Source of the DNA: Muribaculaceae bacterium
GTDB taxonomy: Bacteria; Bacteroidota; Bacteroidia; Bacteroidales; G3-4614
DNA: 54,488 nucleotides
Assembly: GCA_017546805.1 (NCBI GenBank)
Contig: JAFYRT010000036.1
Location: 1-54,488, forward strand
Direction of reading: 5' to 3'
Position numbers and translations under genes: made by a program. Positions 34,271 through 43,030 of this stretch are shown here, in pieces; position 1 is the first letter of the stretch; each line of letters begins with the position of its first letter. The notes under the pieces are model-generated. The model did no database searches. It was not told the origin of the DNA and saw nothing but the letters and a program-made list of their open reading frames with translations.

Positions 34271-35212
34271 ATGTCTAAAGTAACAGTTATCGGCGCCGGT
34301 ATGGTGGGCGCAACTTGTGCAAACGTATTGGCTGCACGCGAAGTAGCAAGCGAGGTTGTATTGATCGATATTAAAGAGGGTCTTTCAGAAGGTAAAATGC
34401 TTGATATGTACCAAGCATCAGTTACTACTGATTTCAAAACTAAACTTACAGGTTGTACAAATGACTATGAGAAAACAGCTAACTCAGATGTTATCGTTGT
34501 AACTTCAGGTATTCCTCGTAAACCAGGTATGACTCGCGAAGAGTTGATTGGAACTAACGCAAACATCGTAAAAAGCGTAGTATCTCAAGCTTTGGCTCAA
34601 TCTCCTAACGCTATCTTCATCATCGTATCTAACCCAATGGATACAATGGCTTACTTGACTTTGAAATCAACAGGTCTTCCTAAAAACCGCGTAATCGGTA
34701 TGGGTGGAGCATTGGACTCTTCACGTTTCCGTTGCTACTTGGCAAAAGCTACTAACACAAACATCCACGATGTTGACGGTATGGTAATTGGTGGACACGG
34801 TGATACTACAATGATTCCTTTGACTTCAAAAGCAACTATCAAAGGTGTTCCTGCTTCTCAATTCCTTTCAGCAGAAGAGTTAGAGAAAGTTGCAGCAGAC
34901 ACAATGGTTGGTGGTGCTACATTGACAGGTCTTCTTGGAACTTCAGCTTGGTACGCTCCAGGTGCTGCCGCAGCATCAGTTGTTGAGGCTATCTTGGGAG
35001 ACCAAAAACGTATTATTCCTTGCGGATGCTACCTTGAAGGAGAGTACGGACAAGAGGATATCATGATTGGTGTTCCTGTAGTTATCGGTCGCAACGGTAT
35101 CGAGAAAATCGTTGAGATTGAACTAACTGAAGATGAGAAAGCTAAATTCGAGGCTTCTGCTGATGCAGTTCGTAAAGTTAACCAAATCCTTACAGAAACA
35201 GGTGCTATCTAA
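34271..35212 (+). CDS. mdh: Malate dehydrogenase (NAD)
   Basis: This 313-residue LDH-like malate dehydrogenase interconverts malate and oxaloacetate. The Rossmann motif GAGMVGATCA is followed by Asp33, which favours NAD over NADP. Substrate-binding arginines are Arg83, Arg89 and Arg152, and the catalytic pair includes His176 in GGHGD. Codon use is restricted (repeated GGT, GTA, CTT, AAA choices), typical of a highly expressed gene. It is monocistronic with a promoter box and terminator. Confidence 0.97.
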   Translation: MSKVTVIGAGMVGATCANVLAAREVASEVVLIDIKEGLSEGKMLDMYQASVTTDFKTKLTGCTNDYEKTANSDVIVVTSGIPRKPGMTREELIGTNANIVKSVVSQALAQSPNAIFIIVSNPMDTMAYLTLKSTGLPKNRVIGMGGALDSSRFRCYLAKATNTNIHDVDGMVIGGHGDTTMIPLTSKATIKGVPASQFLSAEELEKVAADTMVGGATLTGLLGTSAWYAPGAAAASVVEAILGDQKRIIPCGCYLEGEYGQEDIMIGVPVVIGRNGIEKIVEIELTEDEKAKFEASADAVRKVNQILTETGAI

Positions 35213-35239
35213 TAACCAAGTTTTAGATAATCACTATAA

Positions 35240-35280
35240 CAACAGAAAACGGCAGCTCAATCGAGTTGCCGTTTCTGTTG
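35240..35280. terminator. Terminator between mdh and the 535-residue lipoprotein gene
   Basis: CAACAGAAA-ACGGCAGCTC pairs with GAGTTGCCGTTTCTGTTG around AATC, a long stem usable in both directions between convergent genes. Confidence 0.75.
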
Positions 35281-35293
35281 TTACACTTAATTT

Positions 35294-36901
35294 CTACGGA
35301 ATTGTAAATTTTAATCGAGCCTCCCAATCGTATTTTATTGGTACTACGCTATTAGGTCTGTACTCTAACCAATAATCCTGCATAATGACTATAGAGTTAT
35401 ACCCCTTTTGCACCTTATGCCTTAATCCTTTTCCTCCGTTTGCTTCAGGATTAGAGCTGTAAGGACCAGCATAAATGTAATATTCTCCTGTAGAAGGATT
35501 ATATGTATACTCTATTGTACACGTTTTACCATCTATGTATTGAGCATAGCTGTCGTAGTTAAGTCCGGGACCTATAACATCGACTGTTGCAGAGACTTTT
35601 CCTGTAACAATTTGAGTTGAACCGCCTCCTGTTTCATTATCGGAATTTCCTCCTGTATTGCTTTGATAAGCATCTTGTTCAATAGTTATTATTGCTGTTC
35701 CGCTTACTTGTTTATCATAGTAATATGAATATTCTATCTCTATCTGTTGGGTTCGAGAGTATGACGAGATATTTGGGTCAACTACAATCTTATATCGATT
35801 CCAAGCTCCCATATCCCAATCAAGTGAGGCAAAACCACTTGAATTTAATGACCTTGCCGAGAAAATACCAATATCTCCATTATATACAAATGTTCCCCCT
35901 GTTAATTTAGTAAGCACTGCTTCAATATCAATATAATACTCACCTCCACTATTAGAGCATTTGTATCTGTTAGCAGATAGATATGTTAAGTTTGTATTCT
36001 TTATTTGAGGCACTGCAGAAGTGAACATATAAACATCTCCTGGTTGAGGTAGAGTGTTTTCTCCCCCGGGTTTATACATACAATAATTTACGTATGAGAA
36101 AAGTTCTCCCATATCTTCATCTCCCTCCTCTCTTACAACCATTGTATTTTCAGTCAATTGTACCATAGTCAGACCGTCCCACTCCTCCATATAGCTATAC
36201 TCTCCATCCTCGTCGTAAAAGGCAATATTAAGAATAACCTCTCTTCCGTAAAGCTCGATATCCCCCACAAATTGAGAATATTCATTATCTCCCTCATACC
36301 ATCTGCCTGATATTGTATTATCTTGATTTATTGTCAATCTATCAATATACTCTTCATCATCGGCAGGAGCCTTACCCATCCAAGTTCCATAAATAAGTTC
36401 CTGAGAGATTGCTGAAGAAGGAACTATATTGGTTGTTCGCATAAATTCAATAATCGTTCCGTATTCTGAATCACCCTCGCGTATTTGCAATTGATTGGGG
36501 GTTAATTTAAGAATGGTTATATCATCAAATGTCTCCTCCTCATTATCTGCATCCTGAAATAATGCTGTAATTATGATGCTATACCCCGAAATATATAGTC
36601 TTCCTGTAAAGTACGAATATTCATCTATACCATACACATCTTTACCTTCGCACCAATAACCCTCTACAGTATTATCTCGATATATATATATTGAGTATAG
36701 ATAATCTTTTTCGCTGTTTTGCGAAGTTGCTAAATTAGATATCCATCCTCCATATACGTTGTTCATATCTATAGTACCTTCAGAACCTTCTCCTGATACA
36801 ATACCTGAAGAATTAGAATTTAACGAATCTCCATCTCCTTCACACGAAGTTAGAAAGAATAAGAAGAGTAATGCGAACAAATAAAAACCAAACCTTTTCA
36901 T
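35294..36901 (-). CDS. Large lipoprotein with two tandem beta-repeats
   Basis: The signal peptide ends in LTSC with Cys20, followed by an acidic EGDGD surface-export-type tag. Residues of about 47-155 and 168-275 are two related units: each opens with GGW or GTW, contains a DNT(V/I)xGxW(C/Y)EG motif, then a long beta segment ending in a VREE/IREG-type motif. This resembles lipocalin-like domains of Bacteroidota. About 290-410 looks BACON-like, and a C-terminal module follows a Gly/Ser/Asn linker. A role in binding or as an adhesin at the cell surface is possible, but there is no operon context. Confidence 0.65.
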   Translation of the reverse strand: MKRFGFYLFALLFLFFLTSCEGDGDSLNSNSSGIVSGEGSEGTIDMNNVYGGWISNLATSQNSEKDYLYSIYIYRDNTVEGYWCEGKDVYGIDEYSYFTGRLYISGYSIIITALFQDADNEEETFDDITILKLTPNQLQIREGDSEYGTIIEFMRTTNIVPSSAISQELIYGTWMGKAPADDEEYIDRLTINQDNTISGRWYEGDNEYSQFVGDIELYGREVILNIAFYDEDGEYSYMEEWDGLTMVQLTENTMVVREEGDEDMGELFSYVNYCMYKPGGENTLPQPGDVYMFTSAVPQIKNTNLTYLSANRYKCSNSGGEYYIDIEAVLTKLTGGTFVYNGDIGIFSARSLNSSGFASLDWDMGAWNRYKIVVDPNISSYSRTQQIEIEYSYYYDKQVSGTAIITIEQDAYQSNTGGNSDNETGGGSTQIVTGKVSATVDVIGPGLNYDSYAQYIDGKTCTIEYTYNPSTGEYYIYAGPYSSNPEANGGKGLRHKVQKGYNSIVIMQDYWLEYRPNSVVPIKYDWEARLKFTIP

Positions 36902-37038
36902 ATTAGCACGTTTTTAACTTTAATATATATTCATTTACAAATATAAAGCCTACGGCTCTTTTTTTGTTTTAAATTTTGTTAAAATAAAAGGTTTTGCATT
37001 TTTTCTTCTCTATATAGATTATAGTATAAGACTGTATC
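36902..37038. other. AT-rich gap before the frameshifted gene
   Basis: This part of the 539-base space between the lipoprotein and trpS is AT-rich. It probably holds the lipoprotein promoter, but I see no clear box or other structure. Confidence 0.3.
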
Positions 37039-37367
37039 TTACTCCTCCTCTACTACATCATTCACACTCTCTATTTCTATACCACCACTCCATGTCTTTC
37101 CCATATCCGAAGAGAATACCAACCACCCATTATCAGCCTCATAAAACGAAGCATAATAGGTAAAGGTTATTCCATTTTGAACCACCCAATCACAAGCTAA
37201 TGATATTGAACAAATATCTGTAAATAATATACCGATTTAATTACACTGTCGTGAAAACAGACATCTCCACAATCCCAAATCTCTCTTATCCTATCAAAAC
37301 CTTTGATTTTGAGCTTTGCTTTTTCTGAAAAGCCGTTTTCTATAAAATCTTTGATATCACTTAACAT
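37039..37367 (-). pseudogene. Small gene with an apparent frameshift
   Basis: An ATG at 37367 opens MLSDIKDFIENGF and continues coding-like through WDCGDVCFHDSVIKS, then hits TAG at 37197. In another frame, from about 37230 to the TAA at 37039, a protein-like stretch (SISLACDWVVQNG then TYYASFYEADNGWL and SSDMGKTWSGG) continues. Joining the two near 37225 would give a single protein of about 108 residues. This points to a one-base insertion or deletion, either real decay or a sequencing error. I do not recognise the family. Confidence 0.4.
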
Positions 37368-37389
37368 TACAATTACACACAAAATTAAA

Positions 37390-37419
37390 AAAGCCATACC
37401 TCGCAAGGGGTATGGCTTT
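37390..37419 (-). terminator. Terminator of trpS
   Basis: On the minus strand AAAGCCATACC pairs perfectly with GGTATGGCTTT and is followed by T residues, 20 bases after the trpS stop codon. Confidence 0.8.
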
Positions 37420-37440
37420 CAGGTTCCTATATTTTAATAA

Positions 37441-38433
37441 TTAAAAACTTTTGAATCCCATAATTTTGCGAACTTCGGCAAGAGTTTTCGCTGCACTCTC
37501 ACGAGCCTTTTCTGCTCCAATTTTTACCACTTTTCGCATATACTCCTCGTCTTTAATAATCTCGTTGTAACGCTCACGCATAGGAGTTGTAACCTTTAAG
37601 ATATCTTCTGCAATCTGCTTTTTGAAATCGCCGTAGCGAATTGAGCAATCGGCATAAGCAGCCTTATATTGTTCAACAACTTCGGGTTCTGAAACAAGGC
37701 TCATTACAGTAAACAAGTTCTCGATAGGTTGCGACAATGGAGAATTAGGCTCTTTTGGACCTTCGTCTGTTACCGCTTTCATAACCTTTTTACGCAATGG
37801 TTTATCCTCGTCGATTAGGTAGATGCAGTTACCTTCCGATTTACCCATTTTCCCGCTACCGTCAAGCCCCGGAACTTTGATAGACTCCGAACCAAAGTTA
37901 TAGCTTGCAGGTTCTGGGAACAACTCAACACCATAGATATTATTGAAACGACGTGCAAAACGACGTGTCAACTCCAAGTGTTGCTCTTGGTCTTTACCCA
38001 CAGGCACTTTTGTCGCTTTGTGGATAAGGATGTCAACAGCCATCAACGAAGGGTATGTCAACAATCCTGCATTTACGTTTTCGGGCTGTTTGCGAACTTT
38101 ATCTTTAAACGATGCAGTACGCTCCAACTCACCTATATATACATGCATGTTCATCAAAAGGTACATCTCCGAAATCTCAGGAACATCGCTTTGAATAAAT
38201 ATTGTTGATTTCTCAGGATCGAGACCTGCTGCAAGATATTGAGCCAAAATGCTCTTTACGTTGTCGTGCAATTGAGCAGGGTCGGGGTGCGTTGTTAATG
38301 CGTGAAGGTCGGCAATAAAAAAGAAACAATCGTTCTCCTCTTGCATCTTCACAAAGTTACGCAAAGCACCATAATAGTTTCCTAAGTGAAGATTACCTGT
38401 TGAGCGAATACCGCTAACTACTATATCTCTCAT
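37441..38433 (-). CDS. trpS: Tryptophanyl-tRNA synthetase
   Basis: This class I synthetase charges tRNA-Trp. The 330-residue length is normal. The HIGH-equivalent is GNLHLGNY at residues 13-20 and the KMSKS-equivalent is KMGKS at 195-199. PVGKDQEQHLE is the usual tryptophan/ATP-site context. It is followed by a strong terminator and lies 74 bases downstream of an AsnC-family regulator on the same strand. Confidence 0.97.
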   Translation of the reverse strand: MRDIVVSGIRSTGNLHLGNYYGALRNFVKMQEENDCFFFIADLHALTTHPDPAQLHDNVKSILAQYLAAGLDPEKSTIFIQSDVPEISEMYLLMNMHVYIGELERTASFKDKVRKQPENVNAGLLTYPSLMAVDILIHKATKVPVGKDQEQHLELTRRFARRFNNIYGVELFPEPASYNFGSESIKVPGLDGSGKMGKSEGNCIYLIDEDKPLRKKVMKAVTDEGPKEPNSPLSQPIENLFTVMSLVSEPEVVEQYKAAYADCSIRYGDFKKQIAEDILKVTTPMRERYNEIIKDEEYMRKVVKIGAEKARESAAKTLAEVRKIMGFKSF

Positions 38434-38507
38434 AATTTTTATTCTCTTTTTTTAATGAGCAAGGAACGACTCGTGTCGCTCCTCTGCTTAATTATATGTT
38501 TTAAATT

Positions 38508-38978
38508 CTATTTTGACAAATCTTCTATAGGAAGAGGTTGACGGAAAGCCTCTTTAAAAGAGATGATTGACTCGGTACGAGCCAAGCCCAATGGTTGCAA
38601 CTTATCGTGAATAATATCCAAAAGGTGAGCGTTGTCGCGAGCATACAACTTTATAAACATATCATATTGTCCTGTTGTATAGTGACACTCAACAACCTCG
38701 GGTATTGCACTGAGTTTTGCAACAACCTCTTCAAATTGATCGGGAGTTTGAAGATACAAGCCCATATATGCACATGTACCAAATCCCACTTTAGCAGGGT
38801 CAACAAAATAGTCAGTACCTTTTATAATACCCAAATTTACCAATCTCTGAACTCTTTGGTGGATTGCTGCACCTGACACCCCACATTCGCGTGCCACCTC
38901 AAGAAATGGTACACGGGCATTTGCTGATATTAATTGTAAGATTTTATAATCCAACGAATCTAATTGTTGTCTTGCCAT
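38508..38978 (-). CDS. Lrp/AsnC family transcriptional regulator (copy 1)
   Basis: The 156-residue protein has an N-terminal HTH (VARECGVSGAAIHQRVQRL) and a C-terminal RAM ligand-binding domain that typically binds amino acids and forms octamers. It closely resembles the second Lrp/AsnC protein at 43031 (shared HQR(V/I)QRL, CTY/CAYMGL, CHYTTG/CHFTTG and LYARDNxH motifs), so the two are paralogues in the same neighbourhood. Target genes are not evident. Confidence 0.93.
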   Translation of the reverse strand: MARQQLDSLDYKILQLISANARVPFLEVARECGVSGAAIHQRVQRLVNLGIIKGTDYFVDPAKVGFGTCAYMGLYLQTPDQFEEVVAKLSAIPEVVECHYTTGQYDMFIKLYARDNAHLLDIIHDKLQPLGLARTESIISFKEAFRQPLPIEDLSK

Positions 38979-39250
38979 ATTTTCTGTTTTTTAGATTACA
39001 ATTTAATAGTACAAATATATAATATTTTTATTTAAAAACGTATATTATATTAATAATTTTTTAAATTTTGAGCATGAAGAGATAATATATCAATAATCTA
39101 TAGCTATTTATGTGATATATAATTACAAATTATAAGTTACAATTTGTTTTATGCAAATTTAGAATTTGCGATATACCCTCAATATTAAGCTCTTATTAAT
39201 ATAAAAATAGAATTACTCTTTCGTTATTTCGTTATTTTTTCGATTTCAGT
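38979..39250. other. AT-rich intergenic DNA
   Basis: This gap between the AsnC-type gene and the tRNA-Pro promoter is very AT-rich with many short A and T runs. I see no open reading frame or stable hairpin in it. Confidence 0.4.
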
Positions 39251-39281
39251 TTTGCAGAATAAAAATATTTGATTACCTTTG
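39251..39281 (+). promoter_or_regulatory. Canonical promoter of tRNA-Pro
   Basis: TTTG at 39251-39254 is followed after 19 bases by TACCTTTG at 39274-39281, a textbook TTTG-N19-TAnnTTTG promoter. The predicted start is near 39288, 15 bases before the mature tRNA. Confidence 0.8.
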
Positions 39282-39302
39282 CACCCGCAATCAGACAAGA
39301 TT

Positions 39303-39377
39303 CGGGATGTAGCTCAGCCCGGTTAGAGTACACGTCTGGGGGGCGTGTTGTCGCTGGTTCGAATCCAGTCATCCCGA
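39303..39377 (+). tRNA. tRNA-Pro (GGG)
   Basis: The acceptor CGGGATG/CATCCCG, D arm, anticodon stem CACGT/GCGTG with loop CTGGGGG (anticodon GGG) and T arm CTGGTTCGAATCCAG form a full cloverleaf. CCA is not encoded. A terminator follows at 39386. Confidence 0.93.
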
Positions 39378-39385
39378 CCGAAGTA

Positions 39386-39420
39386 AAGCCTTGATAATCA
39401 AAACGATTATCGAGGCTTTT
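39386..39420 (+). terminator. Terminator of tRNA-Pro
   Basis: AAGCCT-GATAATC pairs with GATTATC-AGGCTT, followed by T-rich sequence. Confidence 0.75.
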
Positions 39421-39685
39421 TGTTTTTTTGTCCACTTCTTGCAATAAATAATTTGCAAAAAAATGGATTAAAATAACCATTATAGGAATCCTATCAATTA
39501 TCTTGGTAGGATTTCTTATGTAAAATCATTAACTTTGTTAAAAATGATCTGCAATAAAAAAGACACTTATAACATTAGGATTTCTTTTGTTGGTAATTGT
39601 CTTGCCTTATAATAAAACAAAGTGGCAAATATTCAGATATAAGAGATATTTAAAAATTCGTCTGTTTTAAAAAACACAAAACAAC
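39421..39685 (+). other. Intergenic DNA with decayed hydrophobic reading frames and a promoter box
   Basis: Two short frames without ATG read like membrane segments (KWIKITIIGILSIILVGFL, and TLITLGFLLLVIVLPYNK about 90 bases later). They may be remnants of small membrane proteins. TAACTTTG at 39530-39537 matches the -7 consensus and could serve the lipoprotein gene at 39686. Confidence 0.3.
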
Positions 39686-40390
39686 ATGAAGAAAATACTA
39701 TTACTTTTAATCTGTCTGACAACATTGGAGAGTTGCAATCAGATCATAGAAGAAAGGGTTATAACACTGAACGATGATGAAAAGAATCTCGCAATAACCA
39801 CTTTGCAACTCTATCAAAATAAAAATTCACTAAATATGGTACACCTTGATTCTGTCGTTAATTACGGTGTGGATTTAATTAAAGAAAACAAAGGGAAAGA
39901 ATTGGCAAACTTGCTCGATAAAGAGTTGAGTAATTTCTACGCAAGCCCCAGCAACACAATTGATAATGAGATAAAACTGCATAAACTAATATGTGCTCTT
40001 TATTACAAACAAACGACATACGAAATTTTAATTTCAAAGTCAATATCTTTGAATGAACATACTGTAATGCATATCGAATCACAAGGAAGCAATCATCCTG
40101 AATACGCAGAAATTTTGGAAGATTTACTTACTTATCGTATCATAAAGGAAGATGATAAGAGCATAATGAAAAACTACAGTAAAGCAATTTTGGCTGGCAG
40201 AAAATTAAGTACGCATGCATTACAGACAGACAACAAAGATGCGCAAATTTACTCGTCTCTGCTATTGGCTTATTTATACGAAATGAACGATGCCCATGAG
40301 TTAAAAGATAGCTGTATTAACAGCATTAAGCATATTATTCCTTTATATCCGGAATCAGAAGAAAGAGCGTGGCAATTCTTGAATAGATAA
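39686..40390 (+). CDS. Hypothetical lipoprotein, mostly helical
   Basis: A short signal ends in LESC with Cys17. The 234-residue protein is predicted to be largely alpha-helical and may hold TPR-like helical pairs near the C-terminus (SSLLLAYLYEMNDAHELKD). No enzyme motif is visible. It has its own promoter box and is followed by the terminator shared with the CAU tRNA. Function is unknown. Confidence 0.6.
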   Translation: MKKILLLLICLTTLESCNQIIEERVITLNDDEKNLAITTLQLYQNKNSLNMVHLDSVVNYGVDLIKENKGKELANLLDKELSNFYASPSNTIDNEIKLHKLICALYYKQTTYEILISKSISLNEHTVMHIESQGSNHPEYAEILEDLLTYRIIKEDDKSIMKNYSKAILAGRKLSTHALQTDNKDAQIYSSLLLAYLYEMNDAHELKDSCINSIKHIIPLYPESEERAWQFLNR

Positions 40391-40493
40391 ACGATATAAT
40401 CATGAATAGGAAAACCTGCATAATAAAATAAAAATTGGATTTTTTATATCGTTTGAATAATAAACTTAATAATATTGAGGGTGATAAAACAAA

Positions 40494-40522
40494 AAAAAGT
40501 CTGGAAGATTTTCCAGACTTTG
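40494..40522. terminator. Terminator shared by the lipoprotein and the CAU tRNA
   Basis: AAAGTCTGGAA pairs with TTCCAGACTTT around GATT, with A/T runs on both sides, so it can act on both strands. Confidence 0.75.
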
Positions 40523-40596
40523 TGGTCCCACTTGGGCTTGAACCAAGGACCCCCTGATTATGAGTCAGATGCTCTAACCAACTGAGCTATAGGACC
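40523..40596 (-). tRNA. tRNA with CAU anticodon (Met elongator or Ile2)
   Basis: The minus strand forms a cloverleaf with acceptor GGTCCTA/TGGGACC, anticodon stem TCTGA/TCAGG and loop CTCATAA, anticodon CAT. Elongator Met and lysidine-modified Ile2 share this loop, so the identity needs comparison with the other CAU tRNAs of the genome. CCA is not encoded. Confidence 0.9.
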
Positions 40597-40718
40597 TCTT
40601 TTATGGGTTTCCCCTCAAAAGCGATGCAAAGATACGTACTTTTTTTCATTCTGCAAAATAATTATTGTCGAAATCTAAAAATTTATACTATTTAACTGTT
40701 ATAATACTCTAATTTTAC

Positions 40719-40726
40719 TATTTTTG
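40719..40726 (+). promoter_or_regulatory. Promoter -7 box for the HAD-ribF-DedA run
   Basis: TATTTTTG matches TAnnTTTG, 35 bases before the ATG at 40762. Confidence 0.5.
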
Positions 40727-40761
40727 TACAGAATAGGGGAGTCCCCAAATTGGCATGCAGA

Positions 40762-41376
40762 ATGAAGAGAGAATATACTACCATAATATTTGATTTGGGA
40801 GGTGTAATTATTAATCTTAAGAGGCAAAATTGTATTGATGCTTTTAAAGCTTTGGGATATGATTCTGTTGATAAGATGTTGAGTGAGTACCGACAAGATG
40901 GCGAGTTTTTGGCTCTTGAAGAGGGTAGGGTTTCGCCTGAGGAGTGGAGGAGTATTGTAAGAAAGAGTATATCTTCGTCTGTTACAGATGAGCAAATTGA
41001 TAATGCTTTTAATGCTTTCTTGGTTGATATCCCGGTAGAGAAGTTGAGAATGCTCAGAACTCTTAAAGAGAAGTATCGTATTGCTATGTTGAGTAATACA
41101 AATAAGGTTATGTTTGAGAGTAAAATTCCCGAGCTTTTTAAGATTGAAGGGTTGACGATAGATGATTATTTCGATGACTTTTTCTTGTCGTACAAAATGG
41201 GAATGAGCAAGCCTTCACCTGAAATCTTTATTAAGGTGGCAGAGGAGTTGGGAATAGAGCCAGGCGAGGCTTTGTTTATTGATGATTCGCAGGCTAATGT
41301 TGATGCTGCTTCGAAGTTGGGATTTCAGACAATGTGTGTTGAACCATATACCGATTTTTCGGACAAACTATTATAA
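40762..41376 (+). CDS. HAD family hydrolase (subfamily IA)
   Basis: I start at the ATG at 40762 (MKREYTTIIFDLGG; 204 residues); the longer frame needs TTG. HAD motifs are IIFDLGGVI with the nucleophile Asp, MLSNTN as motif II, the lysine in MGMSKPSPEIF and the acidic FIDDSQANV. The pattern matches haloacid-dehalogenase-like phosphatases of unknown substrate. It ends 2 bases before ribF and is probably the first gene of a three-gene operon. Confidence 0.9.
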   Translation: MKREYTTIIFDLGGVIINLKRQNCIDAFKALGYDSVDKMLSEYRQDGEFLALEEGRVSPEEWRSIVRKSISSSVTDEQIDNAFNAFLVDIPVEKLRMLRTLKEKYRIAMLSNTNKVMFESKIPELFKIEGLTIDDYFDDFFLSYKMGMSKPSPEIFIKVAEELGIEPGEALFIDDSQANVDAASKLGFQTMCVEPYTDFSDKLL

Positions 41377-41378
41377 CG

Positions 41379-42299
41379 ATGAAAATAATATCGTCACCAA
41401 CAAGCAATTTGCCCAAATTGATTGCCGGAATTGGATTTTTTGATGGTGTTCATTTAGGACATCAGTCGTTGATTAGGGATTTAAAGAGAACTGCTGAAGA
41501 GACGGCTATATCTTCGGCTGTGGTAACTTTTCGTCGCCATCCGCGTTCTGTTTTAAATAGCGAATATCGTCCGCAGTTAATAAATCTGTTTAATGAGAAG
41601 ATGCAACATCTCTCAAATACGGGTATTGACTATGTAATAGCTTTAGACTTTGATTTGGCTATGTCAAGGATGAGTAGCTATGAATTTATAAAGTTCTTGC
41701 GCGATAAATATAATTTGGCAGGACTTTATATTGGTTATGACCATAGGTTTGGGTATAATAGAAGTGATGGCTTTGAGGATTATCAGCGTTATGGTAAAGA
41801 GTTGGGTGTTGAAATATATAAGGCAGGGGTTGCTCTTGCCGGCACAACGCCTATAAGTTCGTCTGTGATTCGTCGCTTTTTAAAAGAGGGGAATGTTTCG
41901 GTTGCGAATGATATGTTGACCTATCGTTATTCTCTTTCGGGTAAGGTGGTTTCAGGTTATGGTGTGGGAAGGACTATTGGTTTTAAAACTGCCAACATTG
42001 AAGTTGAGGATTTGGATAAACTTATTCCCGGAAACGGAGTGTATGCGGTTTATGTAAAAACTGCAGATGGGGTTATGCATAGGGGTATGATGAATATAGG
42101 TAATCGTCCTACGGTGCATGATAATATTGAGAGGGCTATAGAGGTGCATATTTTGGATTTTGACGGAGAGTTATATGAGAGCAATATTGAGATATTCTTC
42201 GAGAAGTTTATGCGTCCTGAAAGAAAAATGAGCGGATTGGAGGAGTTGAAGTCTCAACTTGCTGAAGATAGAGAGATGGTAAAGAAAATTTTAAAATAA
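41379..42299 (+). CDS. ribF: Bifunctional riboflavin kinase/FAD synthetase
   Basis: RibF phosphorylates riboflavin to FMN and adenylates FMN to FAD. The 306-residue protein has the N-terminal FAD synthetase domain with GFFDGVHLGHQSL and SSSVIRRFL, and the C-terminal riboflavin kinase domain with GYGVGRTIGFKTANIE and MNIGNRPT. It follows the HAD gene after 2 bases and precedes a DedA gene by 15. Confidence 0.97.
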   Translation: MKIISSPTSNLPKLIAGIGFFDGVHLGHQSLIRDLKRTAEETAISSAVVTFRRHPRSVLNSEYRPQLINLFNEKMQHLSNTGIDYVIALDFDLAMSRMSSYEFIKFLRDKYNLAGLYIGYDHRFGYNRSDGFEDYQRYGKELGVEIYKAGVALAGTTPISSSVIRRFLKEGNVSVANDMLTYRYSLSGKVVSGYGVGRTIGFKTANIEVEDLDKLIPGNGVYAVYVKTADGVMHRGMMNIGNRPTVHDNIERAIEVHILDFDGELYESNIEIFFEKFMRPERKMSGLEELKSQLAEDREMVKKILK

Positions 42300-42314
42300 A
42301 GATATTATATAATA

Positions 42315-42956
42315 ATGGAATCGTTTGCATTTATACAGTGGTGTTTAGATAATCTTAATTATTGGACAGTGACTCTTTTGATGACCATAGAGAGTTCGTT
42401 TATACCTTTCCCTTCAGAGGTGGTGGTTCCGCCTGCTGCATGGTTGGCATCTACAGGTAGCTCCGATTTGAATATCTATTTGGTTGTTTTGTTTGCAACT
42501 TTGGGCGCATGTTTGGGCGCGTTGGTAAATTATTATTTGGCATTGTGGTTGGGACGTCCCATTATCTATAAGTTCGTGAATAGCAGGGTGGGTCATATGT
42601 GCCTTCTTGATGAGGATAAATTAAAACATGCCGAGACTTATTTTGAGAAACATGGTTCTGTCTCTACGTTGGTAGGACGATTGATTCCGGCTGTGCGTCA
42701 GCTTATATCTATTCCTGCCGGTTTGTCGCGTATGAAAATAGGGAAATTTATTCTCTTTACATCTTTGGGAGCCGGTGTCTGGAATGTGGTATTGGCTGTT
42801 ATTGGTTGGAGCTTGGCAAAAGTGCCTGGAATTCAAACCAAAGAACAATTACTTGAAAGAGTTAATGAGTATAGTCATATTATAGGTTACTCAATTCTTG
42901 CAGTGGTTGTAGTGGTTTTGACTGTGTTGATATATAAAGGAACCCGAAAGAAATAG
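42315..42956 (+). CDS. DedA family membrane protein
   Basis: This 213-residue integral membrane protein carries the DedA/SNARE-associated signature: ESSFIPFPSEVVVPPAAW near the N-terminus, GALVNYYLALWLGRP, and GRLIPAVRQLISIPAGLSRM. DedA proteins act in membrane homeostasis, and some flip undecaprenyl phosphate or phospholipids. It is the last gene of the HAD-ribF-DedA run and is followed by a bidirectional terminator. Confidence 0.93.
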   Translation: MESFAFIQWCLDNLNYWTVTLLMTIESSFIPFPSEVVVPPAAWLASTGSSDLNIYLVVLFATLGACLGALVNYYLALWLGRPIIYKFVNSRVGHMCLLDEDKLKHAETYFEKHGSVSTLVGRLIPAVRQLISIPAGLSRMKIGKFILFTSLGAGVWNVVLAVIGWSLAKVPGIQTKEQLLERVNEYSHIIGYSILAVVVVVLTVLIYKGTRKK

Positions 42957-42974
42957 GTCTTTAAGTAGAATAAA

Positions 42975-43010
42975 AAATATCCTTGAACTTTAAAAGCTCA
43001 AGGATATTTT
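42975..43010. terminator. Bidirectional terminator between DedA and AsnC genes
   Basis: AAAATATCCTTGA pairs with TCAAGGATATTTT and is flanked by A/T runs, between convergent genes. Confidence 0.8.
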
Positions 43011-43030
43011 TTTTGTCTGTTGGTTTGTTT

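Noticed and set aside
39232..39480. Minus-strand frame of 82 codons
   Set aside because: It is antisense to tRNA-Pro and its promoter; the translation resembles the usual artefact from tRNA sequence.
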